A stretch of DNA of 23,029 nucleotides from Christensenella sp. UBA7102 (GCA_002492415.1 DKYK01000079.1:1-23029), one strand, 5' to 3'. Shown: positions 1 through 7,230, counted from the first letter of the stretch. The notes: generated by a model from the sequence alone, not told the origin. Made by a program: numbers and translations.

Positions 1-165
1 CGGCTGGACGACATGGCGGGCAGTTACCGCGTGCTGTGCAAGGGCGTGTACGCCAGCCTGGACGGGCTACACCAGCAGGGCTGCAACGGCATGGTGACGG
101 AAACCCACAAGGAGTTTCAGGAGATGCTGTTCGGGAGTGTGGCCGATGGCGGCGAGAAAAAGTAG
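1..165 (+). CDS. C-terminal end of an unknown prophage protein (5' partial)
   Basis: Frame 1 is open from the first base to a TAG at 163-165 and gives 54 residues ending in GEKK. I do not recognise the family. The visible part is hydrophilic with two cysteines and no membrane segment. It overlaps the start of the next small gene by 20 bases, and the ribosome site for that gene lies inside it, which is typical of tightly packed phage genes. Its place just before two holin-like membrane genes suggests the late or lysis region of a prophage. The start lies outside the window, so the full length and function cannot be judged. Confidence 0.6.
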   Translation, partial: RLDDMAGSYRVLCKGVYASLDGLHQQGCNGMVTETHKEFQEMLFGSVADGGEKK

Positions 166-376
166 CGGCCAGCGGTACGCCGAGAAGGTGCTGCTGGTGG
201 TGGGCGTGTGGCTTGCGGTGTTCTCCATCGCGCAGATGGCGATCTTCGCGGCCACAGGCATGGAGCAGACGCAGCTGATCGAGAGCACGTTCGCGGTGAT
301 CGGGCTGGAGTGCGGCGGGCTGCTGGTCAAGCGGATACTGGAGAAGGTACTGCCGACGAAAAAAGAGGAGGAATGA
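146..376 (+). CDS. Small two-helix membrane protein of prophage lysis region
   Basis: A 76-residue protein. I chose the ATG at 146 because GGGAG at 133-137 sits 8 bases upstream; an in-frame GTG at 137 is the alternative. Two hydrophobic segments are visible, at about residues 15-35 and 45-62, followed by a lysine/glutamate-rich tail ending KKEEE. Its stop overlaps the next start (ATGA at 373-376), so the two genes are translationally coupled. Size, helix number and the position beside an LLH-type holin suggest a second holin, an antiholin or a phage membrane accessory protein. I do not recognise a specific family. Confidence 0.65.
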   Translation: MAARKSSGQRYAEKVLLVVGVWLAVFSIAQMAIFAATGMEQTQLIESTFAVIGLECGGLLVKRILEKVLPTKKEEE

Positions 377-651
377 AGATGAACTGGGAAAAACTGGTTG
401 AGTTTCTGATCGCGGTGGCGATGATGGCGGTAACGGTGTTCCTGATCCCGTGGATCCGGGAGAAGTACGGCGCTGTCAAGGCTGAGCGCCTGCAGGCAAT
501 CTACGACATTGCCGTAGAGGCTGCGGAGCAGCTGTTCGGGGCGGGTACGGGCGCGCGTAAGAAGCAGTACGCGGTCGAGTACCTTGAAAGCCAGGGCGTG
601 ACTGTGGACGACGCCATGCTGGAAGCTACGGTATTGAAGCGCACTAATTGA
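373..651 (+). CDS. Phage holin, LLH family
   Basis: A 92-residue protein with one N-terminal membrane segment (about residues 9-26) and then a charged, helical soluble domain. The stretch VEAAEQLFGAGTGARKKQY, followed by a YLESQG-like turn, is the recognisable core of the LLH holin family (superfamily 6 holins). Such proteins are thought to make membrane lesions that let an endolysin reach the wall. RBS: GAGGAG at 365-370, directly before the start, overlapping the end of the previous gene. It is the last gene before a strong hairpin and the candidate attachment site. No endolysin follows, so if present it must lie upstream of the window. Confidence 0.8.
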   Translation: MKMNWEKLVEFLIAVAMMAVTVFLIPWIREKYGAVKAERLQAIYDIAVEAAEQLFGAGTGARKKQYAVEYLESQGVTVDDAMLEATVLKRTN

Positions 652-654
652 ATG

Positions 655-690
655 AATGGACTGCCGCATGATAGGATGCAGCAGTCCATT
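655..690 (+). terminator. Hairpin after holin
   Basis: AATGGACTGC at 655-664 pairs perfectly with GCAGTCCATT at 681-690, and an inner GCAT/ATGC stem extends it beyond a C/A mismatch. It begins 3 bases after the holin stop. The T tract directly after is short (ATTTCTG); a longer one occurs 22 bases later (about 713-720). It probably ends prophage late transcription. Confidence 0.7.
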
Positions 691-801
691 TCTGTAACCC
701 ACAAAAAAACCCACTTTTTTTACTTTGCTGTGTGTTTCTAGTCTATGTTGAACGAAAAAACCCCAGAATCAACGTCTTGTTCTCTGGCGAGATTCTGCCC
801 T

Positions 802-830
802 GCTTGGTTCGAGTCCATTTAACCCCACCA
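802..830 (+). other. tRNA 3'-end fragment; candidate prophage attachment site (att)
   Basis: GGTTCGAGTCC at 806-816 has the form of a tRNA T-loop with its inner stem bases. It is followed at the right distance by AACCCC and a terminal ACCA (821-830). No matching 5' acceptor strand (GGGGTT-like), D-arm or anticodon arm lies in the 75 bases before it, so this is not a complete gene. Integrases often use tRNA 3' ends and leave a copy at the far edge of the element. Holin genes lie to the left and housekeeping genes to the right, which fits. The rest of the 691-1088 gap holds only an inverted repeat (764-770/791-797), a terminator and the xpt promoter. Confidence 0.55.
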
Positions 831-834
831 GATC

Positions 835-869
835 AAGCGCCTGGAATCAAGGATTCCGGGCGCTTTTTT
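835..869 (+). terminator. Rho-independent terminator behind tRNA-like fragment
   Basis: A 14-bp stem, AAGCGCCTGGAATC (835-848) against GATTCCGGGCGCTT (852-865), has one T-G pair and a 3-base loop and runs into TTTTTT at 864-869. It begins 5 bases after the CCA end, where a tRNA gene's terminator would sit. This supports the idea that it belonged to a chromosomal tRNA gene. Confidence 0.85.
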
Positions 870-996
870 ACGCGGGCATGCAGAGCGGGAAAGAAACGGA
901 CGATGGAATGAAAAAGCAGCCAAAATGTTTGCCCTATGGCGGCGAACGACGGTTTGTCAAAAGCTTGTAAAGTGGCGCAAAGCACCCCGAATTTTG

Positions 997-1025
997 TTGA
1001 CTTTGCCGGAATGCTGTGCTATTCT
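997..1025 (+). promoter_or_regulatory. Sigma-A-type promoter of xpt
   Basis: TTGACT (997-1002), a 17-base spacer and TATTCT (1020-1025), with an extended -10 TG at 1017-1018. Transcription should start near 1032, leaving a leader of about 57 bases. That is too short for a purine riboswitch aptamer plus its expression platform. Confidence 0.7.
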
Positions 1026-1088
1026 TTAACCGAATTCTCACCGCGGATGCGCTGCGGAATGTTCGTGCTTTTGCGCAGGAGGAATCCC

Positions 1089-1658
1089 ATGAAAGCTCTG
1101 GAAGATAAGATCCGCAGGGAGGGCGTTGTACTGCCCGGCAACATATTAAAGGTAGGCTCTTTCCTGAACCACCAGCTGGACGTGGACTTTTTGATGGAGA
1201 TGGGACGCGAAATCGCCCGAAAGTTTGAAGGGGACGGCGTGACCAAGATACTGACCATTGAAACGTCCGGCATTGCGGTGGCTATGGCGGCTGCGGCGGC
1301 GATGCATGTGCCGGTGGTGTTTGGCAAGAAGCATAAGACGGGCAATCTGTCCGGCCAGATGTACTCGACGGTGGTGCATTCCTATACCCACGGCACGGAT
1401 TATACCGTGGTGATGAGCCGCGAGTACCTGGGAAGCGCAGACGTGGTGCTGCTGGTGGACGATTTCCTCGCCAACGGCGCCGCGCTGGAGGGGCTGATGG
1501 ACATCGCGGCCCAAGCAGGTGCAAGAGTGGTCGGAGCGGCCTGCGCCATCGAGAAGGGCTTCCAGCATGGCGGCGACAGGCTGCGCGAGCGCGGCGTCAA
1601 GGTGGAATCGCTGGCGATTGTTGAGAGCATGAGCGACGACAGCCTTACGTTCCGCTAG
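1089..1658 (+). CDS. xpt: Xanthine phosphoribosyltransferase
   Basis: A 189-residue cytosolic enzyme, close to the 194 residues of Bacillus Xpt. It should transfer the phosphoribosyl group of PRPP to xanthine, giving XMP for guanine nucleotide salvage. The N-terminal block with LEDKIRREG and VLPGNILKV, the VGSFLNHQ segment and the PRPP loop VLLVDDFLANGAAL (about residues 120-133) are diagnostic. The ATG at 1089 follows AGGAGGAA at 1077-1084. An in-frame upstream extension to 936 would run through the promoter and is rejected. No terminator with a T tract follows, so transcription may continue into the BMP lipoprotein gene 129 bases downstream. That fits a purine salvage and uptake unit. Confidence 0.95.
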   Translation: MKALEDKIRREGVVLPGNILKVGSFLNHQLDVDFLMEMGREIARKFEGDGVTKILTIETSGIAVAMAAAAAMHVPVVFGKKHKTGNLSGQMYSTVVHSYTHGTDYTVVMSREYLGSADVVLLVDDFLANGAALEGLMDIAAQAGARVVGAACAIEKGFQHGGDRLRERGVKVESLAIVESMSDDSLTFR

Positions 1659-1689
1659 GCCGTTCAAATGGGAGATGATCTCTTGGCTC

Positions 1690-1725
1690 GAGCCGCTGTG
1701 GGCGGTCGGCTCCCTCGAAGGGAGC
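1690..1725 (+). promoter_or_regulatory. Competing hairpins in leader of BMP transporter gene
   Basis: GAGCCG (1690-1695) can pair with CGGCTC (1707-1712). GCTCCCT (1709-1715) can instead pair with AGGGAGC (1719-1725) in a tight 7-bp, 3-base-loop hairpin. The two share bases and exclude each other. GGCTCGAGCC nearby (1685-1694) is also a palindrome. No T tract follows, so this is not a plain terminator. A regulatory leader or a processing/stability element between xpt and the lipoprotein gene is possible. I do not recognise a known riboswitch class. Confidence 0.4.
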
Positions 1726-1787
1726 ACCAAAGGCGTATGTGACCCTGGAATGGGATTGCATAAAATATTGTTGGAGGAAAACTTACG

Positions 1788-2975
1788 ATGAAAAAGCTGC
1801 TTTCCGTTGTACTGATGGCTGCTCTGCTCGTCATGGCACTGGCCGGCTGCTCCGCTTCCGGCAGCAATGAAGCCGATTTCAAGGTCGGATTTATCTTCCT
1901 GCACGATGAGAACTCCACCTACGACAAGAACTTCATGGACGCGGCCACCGCTGCGACCGAGAAGCTGGGCCTGACCAAGGATCAGGTCATGTTCAAGACC
2001 AACATCCCCGAGTCCAACGAATGCTACGAGGCTGCCGCTGAGCTCGTGGACGCCGGCTGCGACCTGATCTTTGCCGACTCCTTCGGCCATGAGTCTTTCA
2101 TGCTGCAGGCCGCGCAGGAGTTCCCCGAGGTGCAGTTCTGCCACGCGACCGGCACCCAGGCGCACACCGCCGGCGTTGCCAACTTCCACAATGCGTTTGC
2201 CTCCATCTATGAAGGCCGCTACCTGGCCGGCATCGCCGCGGGCATGAAGCTCAACGACATGATCGCAAACGGCCAGATCACCGAGGACCAGGCCAAGATG
2301 GGCTACGTCGGCGCTTATCCCTACGCAGAGGTCAAGTCCGGCTACACCTCCTTCTACCTGGGCGCCAAGTCCGTTTGCCCCACTGTGACCATGGACGTCA
2401 AGTTCACCAACTCCTGGTTCGACATCGCCAAGGAGAAGGAAGCCGCGATTTCCCTGATCAACGACGGCTGCGTGCTGATCTCTCAGCATGCCGACTCCGA
2501 GGGCGCACCCAAGGCCTGCGAGGAGAACAACGTGCCCAATGTCGCTTACAACATCAGCACCATCTCCATCGCGCCCAACACCGCGCTGATCTCCTCCGCC
2601 ATTTCCTGGCAGCCCTACTTTGAGATGATCGTCAAGAACGCCAAGGAAGGCACCGAGATCCCCACCGACTACTGCGCCACCGCTGCCGAGGGCGCCGTGA
2701 TCCTGACCGAGCTCAACGCCGCTGTGGCGGCCGAGGGCACCCAGGAGGCCATCGATGCGGCCGAGGCCAAGCTGGCCAGCGGCGAGCTGAAGGTGTTTGA
2801 TACCGCGACCTTCACCGTGGGCGGCCAGACCCTGACCAGCTACATGGCGGACGTCGATTCTGACGAGGCCTATACGCCTGATACCGAGGTTGTCGCCGAC
2901 GGCTACTTCCATGAGTCCGAGTACCGCTCCGCACCCTACTTCGACATCGATATCGACGGCATCACCCTCAAGTAA
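1788..2975 (+). CDS. BMP-family ABC transporter substrate-binding lipoprotein (purine nucleoside type)
   Basis: A 395-residue lipoprotein. It has an N-terminal KK, a hydrophobic stretch and the lipobox LAGC with the lipidated Cys21. The mature part begins with the BMP-family strand KVGFIFLHDENSTYDKNF and continues with ADSFGHESFMLQAA, YEGRYLAGIAAG, KMGYVGAYPYAEV and LISQHADSEGAP, the usual landmarks of Bmp/Med proteins that bind nucleosides. GGAGG at 1773-1777 precedes the ATG. The protein should catch its ligand outside the membrane and pass it to the ATPase/permease genes downstream. The upstream xpt supports a purine ligand, but a base, a nucleoside or autoinducer-2-like compounds cannot be told apart from sequence. 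The family often runs about 350 residues; the extra length is an acidic insertion near residues 300-340. Confidence 0.9.
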   Translation: MKKLLSVVLMAALLVMALAGCSASGSNEADFKVGFIFLHDENSTYDKNFMDAATAATEKLGLTKDQVMFKTNIPESNECYEAAAELVDAGCDLIFADSFGHESFMLQAAQEFPEVQFCHATGTQAHTAGVANFHNAFASIYEGRYLAGIAAGMKLNDMIANGQITEDQAKMGYVGAYPYAEVKSGYTSFYLGAKSVCPTVTMDVKFTNSWFDIAKEKEAAISLINDGCVLISQHADSEGAPKACEENNVPNVAYNISTISIAPNTALISSAISWQPYFEMIVKNAKEGTEIPTDYCATAAEGAVILTELNAAVAAEGTQEAIDAAEAKLASGELKVFDTATFTVGGQTLTSYMADVDSDEAYTPDTEVVADGYFHESEYRSAPYFDIDIDGITLK

Positions 2976-3002
2976 GTTCAATCGTTCCCAGCAAGACAAG
3001 CC

Positions 3003-3041
3003 GGGCGAGGCGATCTGATCGCCCCGCCCTGTTTCCTTTTT
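3003..3041 (+). terminator. Terminator/attenuator between binding protein and ABC ATPase
   Basis: GGGCG-A-GGCGAT (3003-3014) pairs with ATCGCC-C-CGCCC (3018-3029) with one mismatch and a 3-base loop. A T-rich tail, TGTTTCCTTTTT, follows. It lies 28 bases after the lipoprotein stop. It probably ends part of the transcripts, so that the binding protein is made in excess over the membrane and ATPase subunits. Confidence 0.75.
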
Positions 3042-3133
3042 CCCAGAGTCTGCCGCCGGGCGGCTGCGCGCCCCTTTATATTATGAATACCGTGAAACGC
3101 AGCCAGCGCTTTTTGCGGCTAGAGAACGAAAGG

Positions 3134-4687
3134 ATGAAAGACGTGGCGGGAAGTACAGCAATCGAACTTAGAGACATCACCAAGCGGTTCGGCAGTGTAG
3201 TGGCCAATCACAAGGTCAGTCTGTCGGTGCGGGAAGGAGAGATCCTGTCCATACTCGGCGAAAACGGCAGCGGCAAGACCACGCTGATGAACATGATTTC
3301 GGGCATCTATTTCCCGGACGAGGGGCAGATTTTTGTGCGCGGCAGAGAGGCGGTGATCCGCTCGCCGCGCGACGCATTTGAGCTGAAGATTGGCATGATC
3401 CATCAGCATTTCAAGCTCGTGGACGTATTTTCCGCAGCGGAAAATATCGTTCTGGGGCTGAAGGAGGAGGGACGCTACGACATCCGCAAGGTGGCGTCGC
3501 GCGTCAAGGAGATCAGCGAAAAGTACGGTTTTGACATCGACCCGGAAAAGAAAATTCACGAGATGTCCGTATCCGAAAAGCAGACGGTGGAGATCGTCAA
3601 GGTGCTCTACCGCGGCGCGGACATACTGATTCTGGACGAGCCTACCGCCGTGCTCACGCCGCAGGAGACGAAGAAGCTCTTTAGCGTCCTGCGCCGCATG
3701 CGCGACGACGGCAAGGCCATTATCATCATCACGCATAAGCTCAATGAGGTGTTGGCGCTGTCCGACCGCGTGGCGGTGCTGCGCCGGGGCGAATACGTGG
3801 GCTGCATCGACACCAAGGACGCGAACGAGAGCAACCTGACCGAGATGATGGTGGGCAAGAAGATCAGCCTGAACATTCAGCGCTCCGAGCCGGTGAGCAT
3901 CGCTGACCGCCTGGTGGTGCAGGGCCTGACCTGCATCAGCCGCGAGGGTGTAAAGCTGCTCTCCGAGGTCAGCTTTACCGCCAGGGCGGGCGAGATTCTG
4001 GGGATCGCGGGCATTGCGGGCAGCGGACAGCGCGAGCTGCTGGAAGCCATTGCGGGCCTGCAGCACATCGACCAAGGCAGCATCGCCTACCACGACCCCA
4101 AGACGGGCAGAGAAGAGAACCTGCGCGACAAGACGCCGCTGCAGATCCGGGAACTGGGCGTGCGGCTGAGCTTTGTGCCCGAGGATCGGCTGGGCATGGG
4201 TCTGGTGGGCAATATGGACATTGTGGACAACATGATGCTGCGCTCCTACCGCAAGGGACACTCCGTCTTTTTGCAGAGGCGCGAGCCAAAGGGTCTGGCC
4301 GAGCGCATCATCAAGGAGCTTGAGGTGGTGACGCCCAGCGCTGCCACGCCCGTGCGCAGGCTATCGGGCGGCAACGTGCAGAAGGTGCTGGTGGGGCGCG
4401 AGATCGCCGCGGCGCCAACGGTGCTGATGGCGGCCTATCCCGTGCGCGGGCTGGACATCAACTCCTCGTATACCATCTATAACCTGCTCAACCAGCAGAA
4501 GGAAAACGGCGTGGCCGTGATCTTTGTGGGCGAGGATTTGGACGTGCTGACCGAGCTGTGCGACCGCATACTGGTCATCGGCTCGGGACGAGTGACGGGC
4601 ATTGTGGATGCGCGCACCACTACAAAAGAGCAGATCGGCCTGCTGATGACCAAGACGGAGGTGGAAACTGATGGCAAAGACGAATAG
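3134..4687 (+). CDS. ABC transporter ATP-binding protein, two fused nucleotide-binding domains (nucleoside/BMP type)
   Basis: With the ATG at 3134 it is 517 residues, matching the ~510 of NupO/YufO-type ATPases. An in-frame ATG at 3083 would add 17 residues; neither start has a strong ribosome site. Domain 1 has Walker A GENGSGKT (42-49), Q-loop MIHQHFKL, Walker B ILILDEPT (164-171) and switch ITHK. Its signature is MSVSEKQ, with Ser where Gly is usual. Domain 2 has GIAGSGQRE (no Walker lysine), an intact signature LSGGN (from 410), and VLMAAYPVRGLD, where AAYP replaces the catalytic acid. One ATP site therefore looks canonical and the other degenerate, as is known for RbsA/NupO-like fusions. 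It overlaps the permease by 17 bases. Confidence 0.92.
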   Translation: MKDVAGSTAIELRDITKRFGSVVANHKVSLSVREGEILSILGENGSGKTTLMNMISGIYFPDEGQIFVRGREAVIRSPRDAFELKIGMIHQHFKLVDVFSAAENIVLGLKEEGRYDIRKVASRVKEISEKYGFDIDPEKKIHEMSVSEKQTVEIVKVLYRGADILILDEPTAVLTPQETKKLFSVLRRMRDDGKAIIIITHKLNEVLALSDRVAVLRRGEYVGCIDTKDANESNLTEMMVGKKISLNIQRSEPVSIADRLVVQGLTCISREGVKLLSEVSFTARAGEILGIAGIAGSGQRELLEAIAGLQHIDQGSIAYHDPKTGREENLRDKTPLQIRELGVRLSFVPEDRLGMGLVGNMDIVDNMMLRSYRKGHSVFLQRREPKGLAERIIKELEVVTPSAATPVRRLSGGNVQKVLVGREIAAAPTVLMAAYPVRGLDINSSYTIYNLLNQQKENGVAVIFVGEDLDVLTELCDRILVIGSGRVTGIVDARTTTKEQIGLLMTKTEVETDGKDE

Positions 4688-5792
4688 CATGCACCATGAG
4701 CCGCTCATCCGCATCTCCAAGCGGGACGGCATGGTCTGGTGGAAGGGCTGGCTGGTGCGCGCGGCCGCCATCGTGCTGGCGCTGCTGGTGTGCGCGGTGC
4801 TCATCGTGTTCATCACGGGCGTCAATCCACTGGAGTTTTACGCCTCCATGATCAGAGGCAGTTTCGGCTCGGCGCGCAAGCTGTGGCTGACGCTGCAGAA
4901 CACCGCGATACTGCTGTGCATTGCGCTGGCGGTGACGCCCGCGTTCAAGATGAAGTTCTGGAATACCGGCGCGGAGGGGCAGGTGCTCATTGGCGCGCTG
5001 GCCTCTGCGGCGTGCATGATCTGGTGGGGCAACAGGCTGCCCGGCTGGCTGCTGCTGCCGATGATGGCCGTGGTGTGCATGGCTGCGGGCATCGTCTGGT
5101 CAGTGATCCCGGCGTACTGCAGGGCCAAATGGGGCACCAACGAGACGTTGTTTACACTGATGATGAACTATGTGGCCATGCAGCTGGTCAGCTACTGCAT
5201 CACCTACTGGGAGAACCCCGCGGGCTCCAACAGTGTGGGCGTCATCAACCCCAACACGTTTGGCGGATGGATGCCCTCGCTGTTCGGGCAGAAATACCTG
5301 CTCAACATACTGATTGTGGCGGCGCTGACGCTGCTGGTGTATGTCTACCTCGCCCGCTCCAAGCAGGGCTATGAGATCGCGGTGGTGGGCGAGAGCCAGA
5401 ATACCGCGCGCTACATCGGCATTGACGTAAAGCGGGTGATCGTGCGCACGATGGTGTTCACGGGCGCCATCTGCGGCATCGCGGGCATGCTGCTGGTGGC
5501 AGGCACTGACCACACCATATCCATCAATACGGTGGACGGCCGCGGCTTTACCGCCATCATGGTGTCGTGGCTGGCCAAGTTCAACCCCATCGTCATGGCG
5601 CTGACGAGCTTTCTGATCGTGTTTCTGGAGCGAGGCGCGGGCGAGATCGCAACCGCCTTCCGCCTGAATGAATCCGTCGCCGACATATTGACGGGCATCA
5701 TCCTGTTCTTCATCATCGGTTCGGAGTTTTTCGTCAGCTACCAGATCAATTTCCGCCGCGCGCACAAGGAGGCTGGGATCAAACATGATTGA
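4671..5792 (+). CDS. ABC transporter permease, BMP/nucleoside type (first)
   Basis: A 373-residue polytopic membrane protein. GGAGGTGG at 4657-4664 sets the ATG at 4671, inside the end of the ATPase gene. After a charged N-terminus with KRDG, the first helix runs about residues 24-47. Then come the branched-chain-permease-like landmarks FWNTGAEGQVLIGA (the conserved NxGxEGQ loop), WGTNETLFTLMMNYVA and GESQNTARYIGID. About eight to ten helices are visible. This is the longer of the two permeases (NupP/YufP-like) that pair in the membrane to form the channel. Gene overlap on both sides indicates one translationally coupled operon. Confidence 0.9.
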   Translation: MAKTNSMHHEPLIRISKRDGMVWWKGWLVRAAAIVLALLVCAVLIVFITGVNPLEFYASMIRGSFGSARKLWLTLQNTAILLCIALAVTPAFKMKFWNTGAEGQVLIGALASAACMIWWGNRLPGWLLLPMMAVVCMAAGIVWSVIPAYCRAKWGTNETLFTLMMNYVAMQLVSYCITYWENPAGSNSVGVINPNTFGGWMPSLFGQKYLLNILIVAALTLLVYVYLARSKQGYEIAVVGESQNTARYIGIDVKRVIVRTMVFTGAICGIAGMLLVAGTDHTISINTVDGRGFTAIMVSWLAKFNPIVMALTSFLIVFLERGAGEIATAFRLNESVADILTGIILFFIIGSEFFVSYQINFRRAHKEAGIKHD

Positions 5793-6768
5793 GATCATCG
5801 CATCGTTCGTCAAACAGGCCATCATTCAGGGCATTCCGCTGCTGTATGGCTCCACGGGTGAGATCCTCACAGAAAAGTCCGGCAACCTGAACCTGGGCAT
5901 CCCGGGCATCATGTACATCGGCGGCATCGCGGGCGTCATCGGCGCGTACTTCTACGAGCACGCGGTGGAGGTCGTCAATCCCTTCTGGTGCGTGCTGATT
6001 CCCTTTGTCTGCTCGGTTGCGGGCTCCATGCTCATGGCGCTGATCTACAGCTTTTTGACCGTGACCCTGCGCGCCAACCAAAACGTCACCGGCCTTGCGC
6101 TGACCACCTTCGGCGTGGGCGTGGGCAACTTCTTTGGCGGCTCGCTCTCCTCGCTGTTCGGCGAGGGCGGCTCCATCGCGCTCAACCGCACGGGCGCGTG
6201 CTTTAAGGCGACCCTGCCCTTTGCCGACAAGCTGGGACTGTTCGGCGAAACCTTCCTCTCCTTTGGGTTTCTGGCCTATCTTGCCATCTTCATCGCGCTG
6301 GCGGCCAGCTGGTTCCTGAACCACACCCGCGCCGGGCTCAACCTGCGCGCGGTGGGCGAGAGCCCGGCCACGGCGGATGCCGCAGGCATCAACGTGACCA
6401 AGTACAAGTACCTGGCCACCTGCATCGGCGGCGGCATCGCAGGCCTGGGCGGCCTATACTTCATCATGGACTACATTGGCGGCGCATGGACCAACGGCGG
6501 CTTTGGCGACCGCGGCTGGCTGGCGATTGCGCTGGTCATCTTCGCGCTGTGGAAGCCCAAGGCTTCCATTTTGGGCTCGATCCTCTTTGGCGGGCTGTAC
6601 ATCGTCTATCTGTACATCCCCGGCCTGTCCCGCGCCTCGCAGGAGATCTTCAAGATGCTGCCCTACGTGGTGACCATCGTCGTGCTGATTGTCATCTCTA
6701 TCCGCAACCGCAGGGAAAACCAGCCCCCGGAGAGCCTGGGCCTGTCGTACTTCAGGGAAGAGCGGTAA
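5785..6768 (+). CDS. ABC transporter permease, BMP/nucleoside type (second)
   Basis: A 327-residue membrane protein, NupQ/YufQ-like. AAGGAGG at 5767-5773 lies about 11 bases before the ATG, and the start overlaps the previous permease by 8 bases. Landmarks are LLYGSTGEILTEKSGNLNLG near the N-terminus (the family loop that opens this subunit), a GLALTTFGVGVGNFFGG segment, and AVGESPATADAAGINV, matching the cytoplasmic coupling loop also present in the first permease. The last gene of the module, it is followed after 23 bases by a strong terminator. Confidence 0.9.
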   Translation: MIEIIASFVKQAIIQGIPLLYGSTGEILTEKSGNLNLGIPGIMYIGGIAGVIGAYFYEHAVEVVNPFWCVLIPFVCSVAGSMLMALIYSFLTVTLRANQNVTGLALTTFGVGVGNFFGGSLSSLFGEGGSIALNRTGACFKATLPFADKLGLFGETFLSFGFLAYLAIFIALAASWFLNHTRAGLNLRAVGESPATADAAGINVTKYKYLATCIGGGIAGLGGLYFIMDYIGGAWTNGGFGDRGWLAIALVIFALWKPKASILGSILFGGLYIVYLYIPGLSRASQEIFKMLPYVVTIVVLIVISIRNRRENQPPESLGLSYFREER

Positions 6769-6791
6769 GATACAGAATACGCATAATTTAT

Positions 6792-6831
6792 GCCCTCGCA
6801 GCTTTACGAAAACGGCTGCGGGGGCTTTTTT
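6792..6831 (+). terminator. Rho-independent terminator of the purine transporter operon
   Basis: GCCCTCGCAGC (6792-6802) pairs with GCTGCGGGGGC (6815-6825), with a single T-G pair and a 12-base loop, followed by TTTTTT at 6826-6831. It lies 23 bases after the second permease and separates it from the convergent MmcQ gene. Confidence 0.9.
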
Positions 6832-6862
6832 GCCGTTCATGGCTTTGCCAGAAGCGGGTGCG

Positions 6863-7228
6863 TCAAGGCTGTGCGGGTGAGCGAGTGCGCGGCGCGGTGA
6901 GACGGTAGCTGTCGCGAATGAGCAGGGTCAGTTCTTCCTCGGGCATCGTTCCATCCAGAATCACGCTGATCCAGTGGCGCTTGTTCATATGGTAGGCGGG
7001 CACGACGCAGGGATACGCAGCGCATAGCAGCGCGCCGTAATCGGGCTCGGCCTTGAGATTGACCCAGATGCGGCCCTCGCGGGCGTAGATTGCGGCAAAA
7101 AGCCTGCGGTTGGACTGGTGGCGCAGTACCGTCCAGTTGAAGTCGTCAAACGGATAGTCCTCAAAGGCGCCGGGGAGCGCAAGACACAGCGCGATGACCT
7201 GCTCGCGCGTGAGTATGGGAGCGCCCAT
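6863..7228 (-). CDS. MmcQ/YjbR-family protein
   Basis: A 121-residue cytosolic protein. Recognisable segments of the family are LALPGAFEDYPFDD, RLFAAIYAREGRIWVNLKAEPD, and the C-terminal MNKRHWISVILDGTMPEEELTLLIRDSYRL. The CyaY-like MmcQ/YjbR fold is described as DNA binding, but its cellular role is poorly known. I start at the ATG at 7228; a TTG at 7234 in frame is the alternative and would overlap the peroxiredoxin stop. It directly follows bcp in the same direction (2-base gap or 4-base overlap), so it is co-transcribed with and probably coupled to it. The tail past TAPRTRS is unconserved. Confidence 0.88.
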   Translation of the reverse strand: MGAPILTREQVIALCLALPGAFEDYPFDDFNWTVLRHQSNRRLFAAIYAREGRIWVNLKAEPDYGALLCAAYPCVVPAYHMNKRHWISVILDGTMPEEELTLLIRDSYRLTAPRTRSPAQP

Positions 7229-7230
7229 GG

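Noticed and set aside
756..830. Complete tRNA gene ending at the CCA
   Set aside because: No 5' acceptor strand complementary to the 3' end, no D-arm and no anticodon stem. Only the 3' end is tRNA-like, and even the outer T-stem pairs poorly.
936..1088. Extended N-terminus of xpt (51 more codons)
   Set aside because: This stretch contains the -35/-10 promoter, and the ribosome site points to the ATG at 1089. The family length matches the short form.
880..1088. Purine riboswitch upstream of xpt
   Set aside because: The characteristic conserved purine-aptamer core was not found, and the predicted leader is only about 57 bases.
1738..1766. Separate promoter for the BMP lipoprotein (TGTGAC and TAAAAT)
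   Set aside because: The spacing is right, but the -35 matches the consensus poorly and there is no extended -10. Read-through from xpt is equally likely.
1146..2999. 617-codon open frame on the minus strand over xpt and the BMP lipoprotein
   Set aside because: It is the antisense shadow of two clearly recognised genes in GC-rich DNA. The translation is low-complexity (His/Gly/Val-rich) with no domain and no suitable ribosome site.
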